Program-made: the position numbers and the translations under genes | The notes under the pieces: model-generated | What the model was told of the DNA's origin: nothing | Seen by the model: the letters and a program-made list of their open reading frames with translations, nothing else | Databases searched by the model: none | Shown here: positions 33,480 through 44,719 of the stretch, piece after piece | How the letters are laid out: each line of letters starts with the position of its first letter | Position numbering within the stretch: position 1 is the first letter of the stretch | Assembly (NCBI GenBank): GCA_007922305.1 | Contig: ML677472.1 | Location: forward strand, 1,245,814-1,309,813 | DNA: 64,000 nt | Origin: Dermatemys mawii | Taxonomy: Eukaryota; Chordata; Testudines; Dermatemydidae | Reading direction: 5' to 3'

Positions 33480-33996
33480 GACGAGGAAGACTTGTAGCAC
33501 CTTAGAGACTAACCGGTTTATTTCAGCATAAGCTTTCGTGGGCAATGTGACAAGTAGGGGGAAGGGTGGATATGACTCCTGAGGCTAAGCTACTCTGACC
33601 TGGAAACCTGGAGCTGTAACCTGAGATGGAGGGGGAGGGGAGTTGACACCTTGGGGCTGGCAAGGGAACAAAGGGCAGGCAGACGTTGGAGTTTTTTGAA
33701 AAGGGGTTAGACGCTGGCTGAGGAAGCCGGGGGAGGGGAGCCCGGATTCGGGTTCTCATCTCCCTGCCCGCCCCCAGAAGGGCCGGGCCAAGGGGGCCTG
33801 TTTGTACTGACAGCTCTAAGTTGGATTGTGTGCCTGGCATCTCAAATAAACCTTCTGATCTACTGGCTGGCTAAGAATCACTGTGAATCCCAGGAAGTGG
33901 GGGGTGTGGGAACGGGACTCCCCCACCCCCCATGACAGGCAATAGTCCACTTCATCAGATGCATAGAATGGAACAGAAGTAAGATGTATTTATATA
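33480..33996 (-). mobile_element. tRNA-type SINE fragment, split by a solo LTR
   Basis: Blocks 33480-33545 (GACTTGTAGCACCTTAGAGA, AAGCTTTCGTGGGCAA) and 33938-33996 (AATAGTCCACTTCATCAGATG) are successive parts of the tortoise-type SINE tail in minus orientation. Confidence 0.7.
33546..33937 (+). mobile_element. 392-bp solo LTR in SINE, GGCAA target duplication
   Basis: TGTGACAAGTAGGGG start and CCCATGACA end, flanked by GGCAA at 33541-33545 and 33938-33942. AAATAAACC polyadenylation signal near 33844. Related to the LTR at 31758-32445. Confidence 0.82.
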
Positions 33997-34125
33997 CACA
34001 GAATGAAGTGGGCTATAGTCCATGAAAGCTTATGCTGAAATAAATTGGTTAGCCTCTAAGGTGCTACAAGTCTTCCTCATCTTATTTACGGATATAGACT
34101 AACACGGCTGCTAATCTTAACTCTT
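33997..34125 (+). mobile_element. tRNA-type SINE fragment, plus orientation
   Basis: GAAAGCTTATGCTGAAATAA, GCCTCTAAGGTGCTACAAGT and ATAGACTAACACGGCTGC are the same SINE tail as the block at 33480, now inverted, so the two form a head-to-head pair. Confidence 0.7.
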
Positions 34126-34900
34126 AATACCTGTGGGCTATTATATACACCATGAAAATTCTCACGTCACCTCTCTGGATGCTGCCTGGCCCCTTTTTGG
34201 CAGGGTCAAGGTCAGGCCATGGAAACAGAACTGTCCTCTATGTTCCTACTTTATAAGAATTAAAGCACATTGGGAGAGGCTCTAGTGTTACTGAGGAAAC
34301 CTGCCCTGCTGCTGCTGGAGCCTCACCAGTTTTGGGGATACGCAGAAAAGCAGAGATTGCTTAGACACATGAAAGCTTTGCATTCCTAACAGAATTCCTC
34401 AAGCCTGCACATGCAGAGTTGCATTTTTTTGGTGAGGAGTGAGCAGGATTGCAGGTCTTGAAAAGGAACTAATTAATCACGACAAAAGGTTTCCAGGAAT
34501 CCTCAGTATTTATCCACCCCAAGCACTCAAAATTCACCAGTTAGGCCCCAAAATCAAGAAACCGGCCCCCAAATTGTGAGATTTTACAAAGATAATGTGT
34601 TGAGTTATTTTTCTTAGCATTCTGGTTTCCTAGCCTCTAGGATGCATTAAGGTCACATTTTCAAGCTTTTCTCTCCAACAAAGCAATCTAGAAACTTTTT
34701 TCTTTTAATGAAAACTGAGATTCTCTTATAATCCTTGGGCTCTAGGAACAGGGCTCTCAGAGAGAAACAAACACAAAATATCATAAGACTGGTGATAAAA
34801 TCATGCGTGCTGGAAACACTGTTGGGCCTAGTAATGACCCATCAGAGTCCAGTTGCACCATGGGGTTAAGGGATATGCTCATCTCTTTTAACGTAGAGCC
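34126..34900. other. Interval with decayed MITE copy
   Basis: 34505-34825 is a weak copy of the element at 42846-43159 (shared GGTCACATTTTCAAGCTTT and CTGGTGATAAAATCATG phrases). Otherwise nothing recognised. Confidence 0.45.
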
Positions 34901-34903
34901 AAA

Positions 34904-35395
34904 AATGACTAGAGGCAACAAAATGATTAGGGGCAACAAAAATGATTAGGGGCAACAAAAATGATTGGGGGCCTGGACTTGACTTATGAGGAGATTCTGA
35001 GAGAACTGGGATTGTTTAGTCTACAAAAGAGAAGACTGAAGGGAGATTTGATAGCTGCTTTCAACTACCTGAAAGGGGGTTCCAAAGAGGATGGATCTAG
35101 ATTGTTCTCAGTGGTACCAGATGACAGAACAAGGAGTAACGGTCTCAAGTTGCAGTGGGGAAGGTTTAGGTTGGATATTAGGAAAAACGTTTTCACTAGG
35201 AGGGTGGTAAAGCACTGGATGGGTTACCTAGGGAGGTGGTAGAATCTCCTTCCTTAGAGGTTTTTAAGGTCAGTCTTAACAAAGCCCTGGTTGGGATGAT
35301 TTAGTTGGGGATTGGTCTTGCTTTGAGCAGGGGGTTGGACTAGATGACCTCCTGAGGTCCCTTCCAACCCTGAAATTCTATGATTCTATGATTAT
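34904..35395 (+). mobile_element. CR1 LINE 3' end with a short tandem duplication
   Basis: The frame shows [31 protein letters not shown] and RTRSNGLKL. The 3' end reads TTCTATGATTCTATGATT. At its 5' end a 21-bp unit (AAAATGATTAGGGGCAACAA) occurs about three times at 34904-34970. Confidence 0.9.
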
Positions 35396-35990
35396 TTTGT
35401 TATTGTTTAACTGTCTGTGACACTTCAGGCACTAATCATAATAATGTCAAGGTCCCAGTTTAAAAGAACATGGGTTACCATGGATTATGAGCCAGGTTTT
35501 CTAAAGAGAACAATGGTGTGCCATACGGTATATGCAGTGTGCTAAGTGTGCCATATGGTATATGCAGACTGGCTGGGTGCTGTATGAATTGCACAGGCCA
35601 CATCCCCTACCCCTGTCTAGGGACACCAACTATCAACACCTAGTGGTCTTTCTCAAATAGCGAAACAAAGACAGCTAGTTTTGGAGGCCTGTGTGCTGCT
35701 CCTGGGTAGAATGCTGCAGTTGCCGTGGCTTCTGATGCTGGGCTGGAGCTATTGGTATGGTGCTAGGAATGGAGGGGAAACCTGATGCCAGGGTAAGAGA
35801 AGAAGATGTGGGAGGACAGTAGGGAACCAGTGTCAGGAGAGCTGGAGGGGACCCCTTGCTATAAGATAATACAAAAGGAAGGAAGAATGGAGTGCTGTGG
35901 GAGGAACAAGAGAACAGGAAGAAATATTGTAGGGGAGGAAGAAGGAAGATTAATTGAGGAGGAAGAAAGAAGATAAGGGAAACACATGGT
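35396..35990. other. Interval without gene; short local duplication
   Basis: A near-repeat of TGTGCCATACGGTATATGCA at about 35516 and 35548 (with ATATGG). AG-rich near 35860-35990. No gene. Confidence 0.45.
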
Positions 35991-35991
35991 A

Positions 35992-36243
35992 TATCTACAT
36001 GACAAGTGCTAAAGTGGCACAGCTGTAGCTGCTGTAACCTAGATACTTACTACAGTGCTGAAAGGGGTTTTTCCACTGCTGTGGTAAATCCAGCCCCTCA
36101 AGTAGCCCTAGGTTCAACAGAGGAGAATTCTTTTGTCAACCAAGCTGTGTCTACAGTGGGGGTTAGTTTGGCATAGTTATGTCATACAGGGCATGAAGTT
36201 TTTTATAGCCCTGAGTGATGTAGCTAGGTCAACCTAAGTTTTA
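35992..36243. mobile_element. MITE remnant, short
   Basis: GTATATCTACATGACAAGTG start and TAGGTCAACCTAAGTTTTAG end with GCTGTGTCTACAGTGG inside, resembling Harbinger-type MITEs. Edges approximate. Confidence 0.4.
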
Positions 36244-36249
36244 GATATA

Positions 36250-36470
36250 TGTGGTATTCTTGTAACAATGTTGGTCCTAGGATAGTATATAGACAAGGTG
36301 GGGGAGTTAATATCTTTTATTGGACTAACTTCTGTTGTTAAGGAAGACAAGCATTCGAGCTTATGCAGAGCTCTTCTTCAGTTCTGTGCAGAACAGCTCT
36401 GTGTAAGCTCAAACGCTTGCCTCTCTCACCAACCGTATTACCCACCTTGTCTCTCTAATTTTTAGGTGCA
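36250..36470 (+). mobile_element. SINE-like interspersed repeat
   Basis: ACAAGGTGGGGGAGTTAATA, TCTTTTATTGGACTAACTTC and AGAGCTCTTCTTCAGTTCTG form a repeat common in sauropsid genomes. Its second part is a partial inverted repeat of the first. Confidence 0.55.
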
Positions 36471-36639
36471 GACCAGGCCCAAGTGTGGTGACAGTAGGCA
36501 GCACAATCTGTCTTGCCCTCTGTGAGCGAGAGAAAACTACAAGGTCTGTCTGTCCCACAGCCCCAAAAGAGAATAACTTTTGCACTCATCAGAGTCCTGT
36601 CTCTTCTCTGTCAGAAATAACACAAATATCCCCTTACAG

Positions 36640-36951
36640 CAGGGGTAGGCAACCTATGGCATGAGTGCCAAAGGTGGCATGCAAACTAATTTTCAGTGGC
36701 ACTCACATTGCCTGGGTCCTGGCCACCAGCCTGGGAGGGCTCTGCATTTTAATTTCATTTTAAATGAAGCTTCTTAAACATTTTAAAAACCTTATTTACT
36801 TTACATACAACAATAGTTTAGTTATATACTATAGACTTATAGAAAGAGACCTTCTAAAAACGTTAAAATGTATTACTGGCACACAAAACCTTAAATTAGA
36901 GTGAATAAATGAAGACTCAGCACACTACTTCTGAAAGGTTGCTAACCCCTG
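36640..36951. mobile_element. hAT MITE with perfect 8-bp target duplication CCTTACAG
   Basis: Ends CAGGGGTAGGCAACC and GGTTGCTAACCCCTG, flanked by CCTTACAG at 36632-36639 and 36952-36959. 312 bp, no gene. Confidence 0.9.
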
Positions 36952-36959
36952 CCTTACAG

Positions 36960-38875
36960 TTACAAGAATCCCAAACTGTTTTACAAACAGTGTATACCAG
37001 CATAATCACCCACCCCTAAAATGCTGCCACCTCTGGGGTAGAATGCCACAGCTATCTAACAATTTACAGTAACAGTAAATAACATCTTAAGGCAAGGAAT
37101 AAAAAAGGATGGTTGGGTTTAGGAGTGCAGAACGTCATTATCAAAACTGGAATTTAGTCTATATCTCTTTAGTTTTGGGGATCACATACCATCCCTGCCC
37201 TGAGGTGCTGTGGGGAATGGATATGGGCCACATTATATCAGCTATAAATTGAAACTCCATATTTGGCAGATAAGAAAAACAGTCCAGCTGAGCTCTGATC
37301 CTGCATAAGAAATGTTACAGTGTTTGTCCCTTGCTCTTGAGCAAACTCAAGAACTGTAAACACACCGGGAAGGAGGAGGGGAGAGAGAGAGAGAGGACTC
37401 TAGATAAATGGCTCCCTTGCATAGTATGCCTTCCTGGATTTTTATCAGTAGCTGACAGGCTGATTTACCACCTGGGTGGGCTGATTAATTAATTAGTTAA
37501 TGATTGAACTGTGCTTTGAAGTTGTAGAGCACTATAATATTAGTAATAATTTTCATTTATGGAGTGTTGTATACTTTACAAATATAGTGCACAGGGAGGC
37601 ATATTCCCTGCCCTAGAGAGTTCACAGATTGAGGCCTTACTTTCAAAGCTAAAAAAGGGACATTTTGTACTTTGGGGTAACTAACACATGTGAAGAGCTA
37701 TCCTGAGGTAAAAAGTACAGTGAAGACTTTAGTTTTACTGTGAGGTAAACTAAATGAGGTCAACCCCAAACAGGGGTACAGGGCTGACTTTGGTGAGTTT
37801 ACGTGGTGGTAAAACTGAAGTGCTTGTTCTTCACTTTGTTTTTATTTCAGGATAGTTACCTGAGGTAAAAAACACACACCTTTTGTTTAACATTGAAGAC
37901 AAGGCCTAAGGCAGGTGAGACAAAGACAAAAAAGCCAGCAATTCAAGGAAGGGAGGGTGTGGAGTGATTACTGATGAGGACAACAAGGTAGGAAAGATTC
38001 TTGTAAAAAGTGTATTTTAAAGTTTAAACACTGGCTTCACTTGAAAAGTAAGTCTGTAAAAATAGCACCTTCTGGCCTACTAGACCATCTCCATTCAGAG
38101 TTGCTGGGCTCAGTGACAATAATAAGTTTTCCCTGCTTCTTACTCCCATTTGTATGCCTAACCAGCACTGCGCAGAAAGAAGGAGATGAAGCCTATTCCT
38201 TCCCATGCATCATCAACTGAATTGATTTCTATATTCCAGTCAGTTGCACCTGTGCAAATAGGTCTCCAGAGAGATCACTTAGGGCAGAGTTTGTCTTTAT
38301 TATTGATCAGGATGCACAAGTTGGGAAGAACCTAACTTGAATCTCAGTTCCTTGAGGCAGTCTGCAGATTTGGCAGTTAGAAAGATGTTTTACCTCCTTC
38401 CCTGTAAAGTGAACATATTTGATCTGGTGTAATTGAAACGCAATAAACAGGAAGTAAATGAATTCCCATTTTTTTACAATCACATTTCAAAGCAGAGCTG
38501 CACTTCCTTAACACTCACATTTTCTGACTTTGAGTGCTGCTAACTTAGCAGCCTGAATGTTCTTTGAACATTGGGTTTGTTCTATGGTTTGTAAAATTCT
38601 TCACAATGAAAGGTAATGCACATACAGATTAAATATTTGTATTAATTATTATTATTACTGTAGGAATAAGGAAATGGCCCTATCTCACCAGGCTATCGCA
38701 TTCTCTCTGTATTTGTTCAGCAACACCCAGCTCTACCACAATACAGATATTTACTACCTCTACAGTTTCCATCACTTTGGCAGGAGTCCACTGATGTACA
38801 CAGTTCCACACATTTCTTTAGGCCCTGACACACCCTGAAAAAAGAAGAAAACAGCTTACTCTTTCTTTAGTCATT
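36960..38875. other. Interval without recognised gene
   Basis: A MIR-like AT-rich fragment near 37540-37620. The remainder, including open frames, gives no protein pattern. Confidence 0.4.
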
Positions 38876-39177
38876 ACTGTTCGTTTTAGTTGCAGTTAAG
38901 GAATTGTTGGATGTTCTCTAACTAAACTACACCTCATCATCACATTGCTAATCCTCCCCATTTCCATCTTTCACTGCAGTCTAGAAATTACTGGATGCTC
39001 CTTTTTTCAGCCATACCAGCACTTGCAGTCTAGGGACTGTTGGATGTTCCCTATCCCATCCACAGAGTTCATTGCTATATAGCAGTTACTGGATGTTCTC
39101 TGTCCTAGCAGCCCAGTTCACTGCAGTCTAGCAATTGCTGAATGCTCCCTATCCCAACTGTTCTTTTCACTCTAGTA
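38876..39177 (+). repeat. About 49-65-bp tandem repeat, five copies
   Basis: Units centred on TTGCAGTCTAG, AATTACTGGATGCTCC and CTATCCCA, repeated at about 38890, 38978, 39027, 39077 and 39121. The last unit is cut by the hAT insertion at 39178. Confidence 0.75.
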
Positions 39178-41629
39178 CAGTGGTTCTCAACTGAAGGTCC
39201 ATGGACCACCGGTGGTGTTCATATGGTGACTTTTTCAGTGGTCCACACGAATATTGTCCAAAGTCAGATAGTGTGAGCAGGCGCTGCCGTTAGGCTGTTT
39301 TATGTTGTGTTCACAAACATGCAGCGTCATCCACAGCGACCGTGTTGTGTTGCCAGTAACTTCCGTCTAAGGCTCTGAGCGTCAGTGTAGCTCCTGCTGT
39401 TGTGCTGAGTGGTTGTCGTATCATTCATTCTGTGCTAAATGTGCTGTTTTAGTTTGTTTATAATTTCTGTTGTAAAATGTAAGTTTGCACACAATTTTTA
39501 ACTTTATGTTCATTACTTTATTACACTATTTCATTTGTGGCTTTTTTTATGGGGATTTTAACGCAGGGGATAAGACACAAACTTTTATATTTACATCTGT
39601 TGAATTTATCAGGTTGGTGTGAAAGTAATTTCATTTTTAACAGTACTAAGTTAAATGGTCTACTCCCAAAATAAATAATACTTTAACGCTGGTATCGCAG
39701 GTTAATAAAATATTATCTGTTAAAAAATAATCCTAAAATATGTTTTTACTCAACCAAATAAAGAGATAAAAACTAGCCTCTGTGGTTTATTTTTTCGTAG
39801 CCCATGTAATGTGTGCAGAGTGAGTTTTACCACTGGACAATTTTTAGCACCGGACACCTTATTGTGGGACATCTATATGAGTGATTTATAATTACTATAC
39901 ATTTCCCAAAATAAATCATCCATTCAAAAAATCAAAATTTCTTTGTAACTCCACAGATCTGAGATAATGGCAAAGACAGGAAGGAATGTCAAGCGCAAGT
40001 ATTCGAAGGACTACATCAAATTCAGCTTCACTTGTCAAGAAAAAGAAGATGTGGATTTGCCATAATGTGTTATTTGTTTCAAAGTCTTGGAGAATGACTC
40101 AATGAAGCTGGCCAAGCTGAAACTCCGTCTCAAAAAGTGTCATCCAAACTTGTTGCAAAAGGATGAAGATTATTTTGAGCGGCGGTTATCAGGTCTGAAA
40201 TGACAGTGCCTCAATTCAACAGGTGCATTCTACAAAAATATAAGCAATGCAGTGACCACTTCCTACATTGTTGCTACAAAGTTGCACAGGCCAGAAAGCC
40301 TCATGCCACTGTAGAGCAACTTGTGCTCCCCTGTGCAAAAGAGATAGTGCAGCTAGTTCTTGGCAAGGAAGCTGAATGATATATCTGTCTCTAACACCAC
40401 AATATTGAGACGGATAAATGAGATATCACAGAACATCAACGAACAAGTTGTGAATGAAATAAAGATGTCTCCATTGTTTGCCATACAATTGGATGAATCG
40501 ACTGATGTCGCATTGTGCTCTCAGCTGTTGGTGTCGGCAGGTTATATGGTTGAGGGAGACTTCAAAGAGGAGTTTCTTTTTTGTAAGGCACTCGATACCA
40601 TCACAAAAGCTCAGGATGTGATGGAAATTGTTAACAATTTCTTTGAAGTGCATGGTCTGGATTGGGCAAATCTTGTGGGTGTCACCACTGATGGTGTACC
40701 TGACATGCTGGGCTCAAGATCAGGCTTCCAAACATTGGTGAAACAGCATGCTCCAGTGGTAACCAGAATTCATTGCTTCGTTCATGGGGAAGCTTTGGCG
40801 TCAAAAACATTGCCTGATCAACTCAACACTATTTTCAAAGGGTTGGGGAAAGTGGTGAATTAGATCAAATCATCGGCTCTGAACACCAGGCTGTTCAAAA
40901 GATTTTGCCAGGACATGGGTTCTGACTTTGACGAGTTGCTGTTCTACACTTCTGTATGGTGTTTGCTGGCAGAGAACGTACTCAGCTGAGTTTTCCAACT
41001 AAGAGAGGAGTTGGATTTGTTTCTCTAGGCTCAAGGGAAAGAGGAATTCCAAAATGTGCTGCTGCACTCAAATTTAGAATTTATGTATCTTGTCAATATT
41101 TTTGGAATCTTGAACAAACTGAATCTTCAGCTGCAACGGAAAGGTGCACATCTGTTCTCTCACCAAAGCATCATCAAGGCTTTTCTTGACAAATTGGAAC
41201 TCTGGATTGTAAGAATTGAAGGCAATAATTTGGTTCAATTTCCATATGCAGATGCCATGCTCAGGGAAAAAGAAAACCATTAGGACGCAAATTTTCAGTC
41301 ATTTACGGAAGTTACGAGACAAATTTCAACAATACTTTCCAGAGGTGTGAGATGGGATTTTCGCGTTTGTTGCTCATTAAGGCCAAACAGAGGAATCGGC
41401 TCCAGTGGAAAGCAATATTCGTTGTGCATTATCAAGTACCACTCCAAATATTGAAAAGCTTGTCAGTGAAAAGAGAATCCAAATGTCTAGTAAGAAATAA
41501 ATAAATTTCAAACCAGAATGTGTCTGCTTTTTTTAATCTTGTCTCAACAACAATAACAAAGAAGGCGGTTCACGAATATATTTTGATTGGCCTGGTGGTC
41601 CGTGGACTGAAACGAGTTGAGAACCACTG
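39178..41629 (+). mobile_element. 2.45 kb hAT element with broken transposase
   Basis: Ends CAGTGGTTCTCAACTGAAGG and GTTGAGAACCACTG are inverted repeats. The flanks CTCTAGTA (39170-39177) and CTGTAGTA (41630-41637) match at 7 of 8 bases. Inside is a BED-finger plus hAT transposase reading frame broken by several stops. Right and left ends without the gene recur at 3487, 55974 and 56734. Confidence 0.9.
39967..41500 (+). pseudogene. hAT transposase pseudogene (ZBED/Charlie-like)
   Basis: Frame from ATG 39967 reads MAKTGRNVKRKYSKDYIKF, then a BED zinc-finger remnant CVICFKVL and a distal KCHPN. Stops interrupt it near 40063, 40201, 40312 and 40345. The longest open part (40360-40863) has ATILRRINEIS-like lead with LFAIQLDESTDV and GVTTDGVPDMLGSRSGF and IHCFVHGEALASK, as in the RNase H-like domain of ZBED5/SCAND3-type transposases. 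A following part continues in other frames to about 41500 with an EVRQQ/FPYADAML-like hAT dimerisation region. Not expected to encode an active protein. Confidence 0.85.
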
Positions 41630-41705
41630 CTGTAGTAAAAGTAGATACTCCCTCTCGTGGGTGTATAATTTTAGGCAGAACAATAGCTGCTCATATGCCG
41701 TATAC

Positions 41706-42141
41706 CAGCAGTGTCCAATAAAAATTCGATGCTAGCCACACTTATGGTTTTGAATTTTTCTTATTAGCCACATTATAAAAAAAAGAATTAAAAAATATGC
41801 TACAAACAACATTTCAAATTATTTTATTAATAGCAAAAATAAGTACAGTATATATTACAAAAATATTAATAGGTACTACTAACACAAAATTACTTCAGTG
41901 TGACACTTTGCATTCTTTTTCTTGTACCATAACCCAGAAATCTGGTATATAATTCATACTGATCACACATCTTAACTCAGCCTCCAGATTTTCATCCATA
42001 ATACTTGATCTGTACTTGGATTTTATAAAATTTACTGCAGAAAATATGGATTCACAGACCCATGCATTGCTCATGCATTAGCCACAATTCAATAGCCTAT
42101 TCGCCACATGTGGCTAGTGGTGAACGTATTGGACACTGCTG
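41706..42141. mobile_element. hAT MITE with 8-bp target duplication
   Basis: Ends CAGCAGTGTCCAATA and TATTGGACACTGCTG, flanked by CCGTATAC (41698-41705) and CCCTATAC (42142-42149), 7 of 8 identical. 436 bp. Confidence 0.88.
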
Positions 42142-42204
42142 CCCTATACTATTAAAAATAGAATTTATAAATGAGACAAGAACTGAGCTTTTTCTGAAGC
42201 CCTA

Positions 42205-42420
42205 GTAGTGGAAATACATTATTATTATTAATCATTATTATTTATATTTTGGTGGAGCCCAGGGGTGCCAATCAGGATTGGGCCCCATAGTGCTCGGTGC
42301 TGTACAAACCCAAATAAGAAACAACCCGTTTCTTAAATAACTTACAATCTAATTGGCAAGACAAAGCATCAGAGAAAAGGATGCAGATTACAAGGAGAAC
42401 ATATAACACACAAAGACCTT
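42205..42420 (+). mobile_element. MIR-like SINE or related repeat
   Basis: TATTATTATTAATCATTATT, then CAGGGGTGCCAATC, CGGTGCTGTACAAACCC and ACTTACAATCTAATTGG, a layout common in reptile and bird SINE families. Confidence 0.55.
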
Positions 42421-42669
42421 CCTAACTAATAGGTTTAATGGGAATTCAGCATTAGTGTCTGGTTCAAATTGAATCTATTTCCCCATGTTAAGTATCCCCC
42501 TACTGTTACTCTCACATCTTCTTGTCAACTGTCTGAAATGGGCCATCTTGATTTTTTCTCCTGTTGAAATTAGCTCGTCTTAATTAATTAGCCTCTCAGA
42601 GTTGGTATGGCAACTTCCACCTTTTCATGTTGTGTGTGTGTGTCTGTCTGTCTCTTCATACTATATGTT

Positions 42670-42775
42670 CCATTCTATGCATCTGACGAAATGGGCTGTA
42701 GCCCACAAAAGCTTATGCTCAAATAAATTTTTTAGTCTCTAAGGTGCCACAAGTACTCCCCATTCTCTTGATGTA
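42670..42775 (+). mobile_element. tRNA-type SINE tail fragment
   Basis: TGGGCTGTAGCCCACAAAAG, CTTATGCTCAAATAAATT and AGTCTCTAAGGTGCCACAAG, same family as 33480 and 33997. Confidence 0.7.
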
Positions 42776-42845
42776 ATAACAATTATGTATCTTTCCTATA
42801 TTGTTTTCTATGCTGCTCTGGTTGGTACATGCTTGATGCTCGCCT

Positions 42846-43159
42846 CAGTATTGCCAATTCCAAATGTTCAAAAATCAAGAGTCAGGCTCACTAAAATCAT
42901 TGGCTTTAAAAATCTCATGATTATGTAAAAATAATAGATTTGGTGATCTTTTTATTTGTCTTCTATTTTTTGAGCCTTTAAGATGCTCTCAGGTCACATT
43001 TTGAAGCTTTCTCCACTGCCACAAGGGCTAGAATCTTACTTTTTCTTTAAGAATGGAGATTGAAATCATCACATACCAACTTGACTCCAGGAGCTGGGGC
43101 TTTAAGGAAAATAATAATTATCATGAGACTCATGACAAAATCATGAGTTGTCAATACTG
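42846..43159. mobile_element. hAT-like MITE (CAGTATTGCCAA family)
   Basis: Ends CAGTATTGCCAATTC and GAGTTGTCAATACTG are inverted. Internal AAATCTCATGATTATG and GAGACTCATGACAAAATCAT. No clean target duplication. Decayed copy at 34505-34825. Confidence 0.6.
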
Positions 43160-43677
43160 CCATCTGTCCTGTTTTTAAGAGGATACCCCTTAATAGTTGC
43201 CTAGTATTCCATGACATGAGTCTAATAAGCAGCAGTAGTAAGGAAAGTGGAGGGAGGGAAGATACTGTTGTGTTTTTGAGGCTGTAGACTGGAACATGGG
43301 AGTTCTGGGTTTGGGTTTTTGTTTTTGTTTTTTGTATGCCTTCATGCAAGTCACTTATCACTCAGTTTCATGTATAACTAAATAATGCTTCCTATGTCTT
43401 GCTTATTTAGAGAATAAGCTCTTCAGAGTGCCCCGTTGAAAAAGCTTTATGCTTGTATTTTGCATATACTTTCCCTTTATTTTCTCGGAGTGTAGCTATT
43501 CATCTTGCTCCTTCTCATGGTGCAGTAATTTGTGGATGATCCCTACCCTTGTTTCCCACTTCCCCCTCCCTCCAGCCAGCTCGTATACTGCAGTGGATCG
43601 TGCTATCCACACTAATAAGCCGCGGTTTCTTCTCTTAAAGAGCCAGCTTCACCTTTCTTGTTCCCCAAAGAACCACA
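43160..43677. other. Interval without recognised features
   Basis: No gene or named repeat. Confidence 0.4.
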
Positions 43678-43679
43678 TA

Positions 43680-43798
43680 GGGTGACCAGATGTCCCGATT
43701 TTATAGGGACAGTCCGGATTTTTGGGTCTTTTTCTTATATAGGCTCCTATTACCCCCCCCCCCCGTCCTGATTTGTCACACTTGCTGTCTAGTAACCC
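43680..43798. mobile_element. 120-bp mariner-type MITE, copy 3
   Basis: GGGTGACCAGATGTCC start, CTGTCTAGTAACCC end, TA on both sides, with a 12-C run in the centre. About 90% like the 13328 copy by eye. Confidence 0.85.
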
Positions 43799-44715
43799 TA
43801 CCCCAGGATGATAAGAGTTGTGCTGGGGGGAGGGGGCAGAAGGTGTGTGTGTGAAATCATCTCTCTGAGAATGCTCTGTATCTCCGGATAGCCCCACCCT
43901 CCAAAGAGCCTATCACTCACAACGTCCCTGTCTGAGGGTTCCTGTCTCCTAGGTTGGGGTTCATTTTAGTCCCTTCTAGTGCTCATAGAATAAAACAATC
44001 TCCCTCCAAGTTCTTGCATCTCAGGCCAAAGGGGAATTTGCTTGGAGTCTCTGGAGCCAGATCCAATTTAAATGACATTAATGGATTTTTTTTACTTCTT
44101 CTAATCCACCCTCTGCCTGACCCCCATTCCTCCCCAAAGAAGCTAAGTCTCCTCATTCCCCTCCTGCCTAAAACTAACACCAGCTCACTCTCCACTCTCA
44201 CCATGAGCCCTTCCACCACTTTCCTGAAATCCCTCTGTCCAATAACACTCCCACATCCTCCTGCCTCCTCACAGTCCTCTTGCCTGCTTGGAAACTTACA
44301 AGTAACCTAAACAGCACATGTCTGGAGGCAGTGTACTTAGGAGAGCAAGGGAGTCTCTTCACAGGTAACCTAGGTTTGAGTTCTTGCTTCAAATCAGACT
44401 AGAGTTAGGACTAGAAGTAGGGTCTCCTACATTTTAGGTGAATGCCCGAACCATTAGGCTTTTCTGGGAAGGGGATTAAATTGCTCTCATTTTTCACAAA
44501 AAAAGTAGAATGGGGAAAAAAATCTCAGCATTTTCACAGGACAAGGAGACAGTTTCCCATTCAGCTCTACTGGCTCTGTTCTTGACTCATTGGGTGACCC
44601 TGAGTGGATTGATTAACTTCTCTGTCCCAGTTTTCCCATCGGTAGAATGGGGATGTCACGTTACTGAAATTATCTGGGATCACATAAACCACTGGTGCAA
44701 CCAAGGTCCTGTAGT
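43799..44715. other. Interval with SINE-like fragments
   Basis: 44290-44480 looks like a tRNA-type SINE (GGGTCTCCTACATTTTAGGT, GCCCGAACCATTAGGCT). 44577-44670 has the MIR phrases CATTGGGTGACCCTGAG and AGTTTTCCCATCGGTAGAAT. No gene. Confidence 0.5.
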
Positions 44716-44719
44716 GGCA

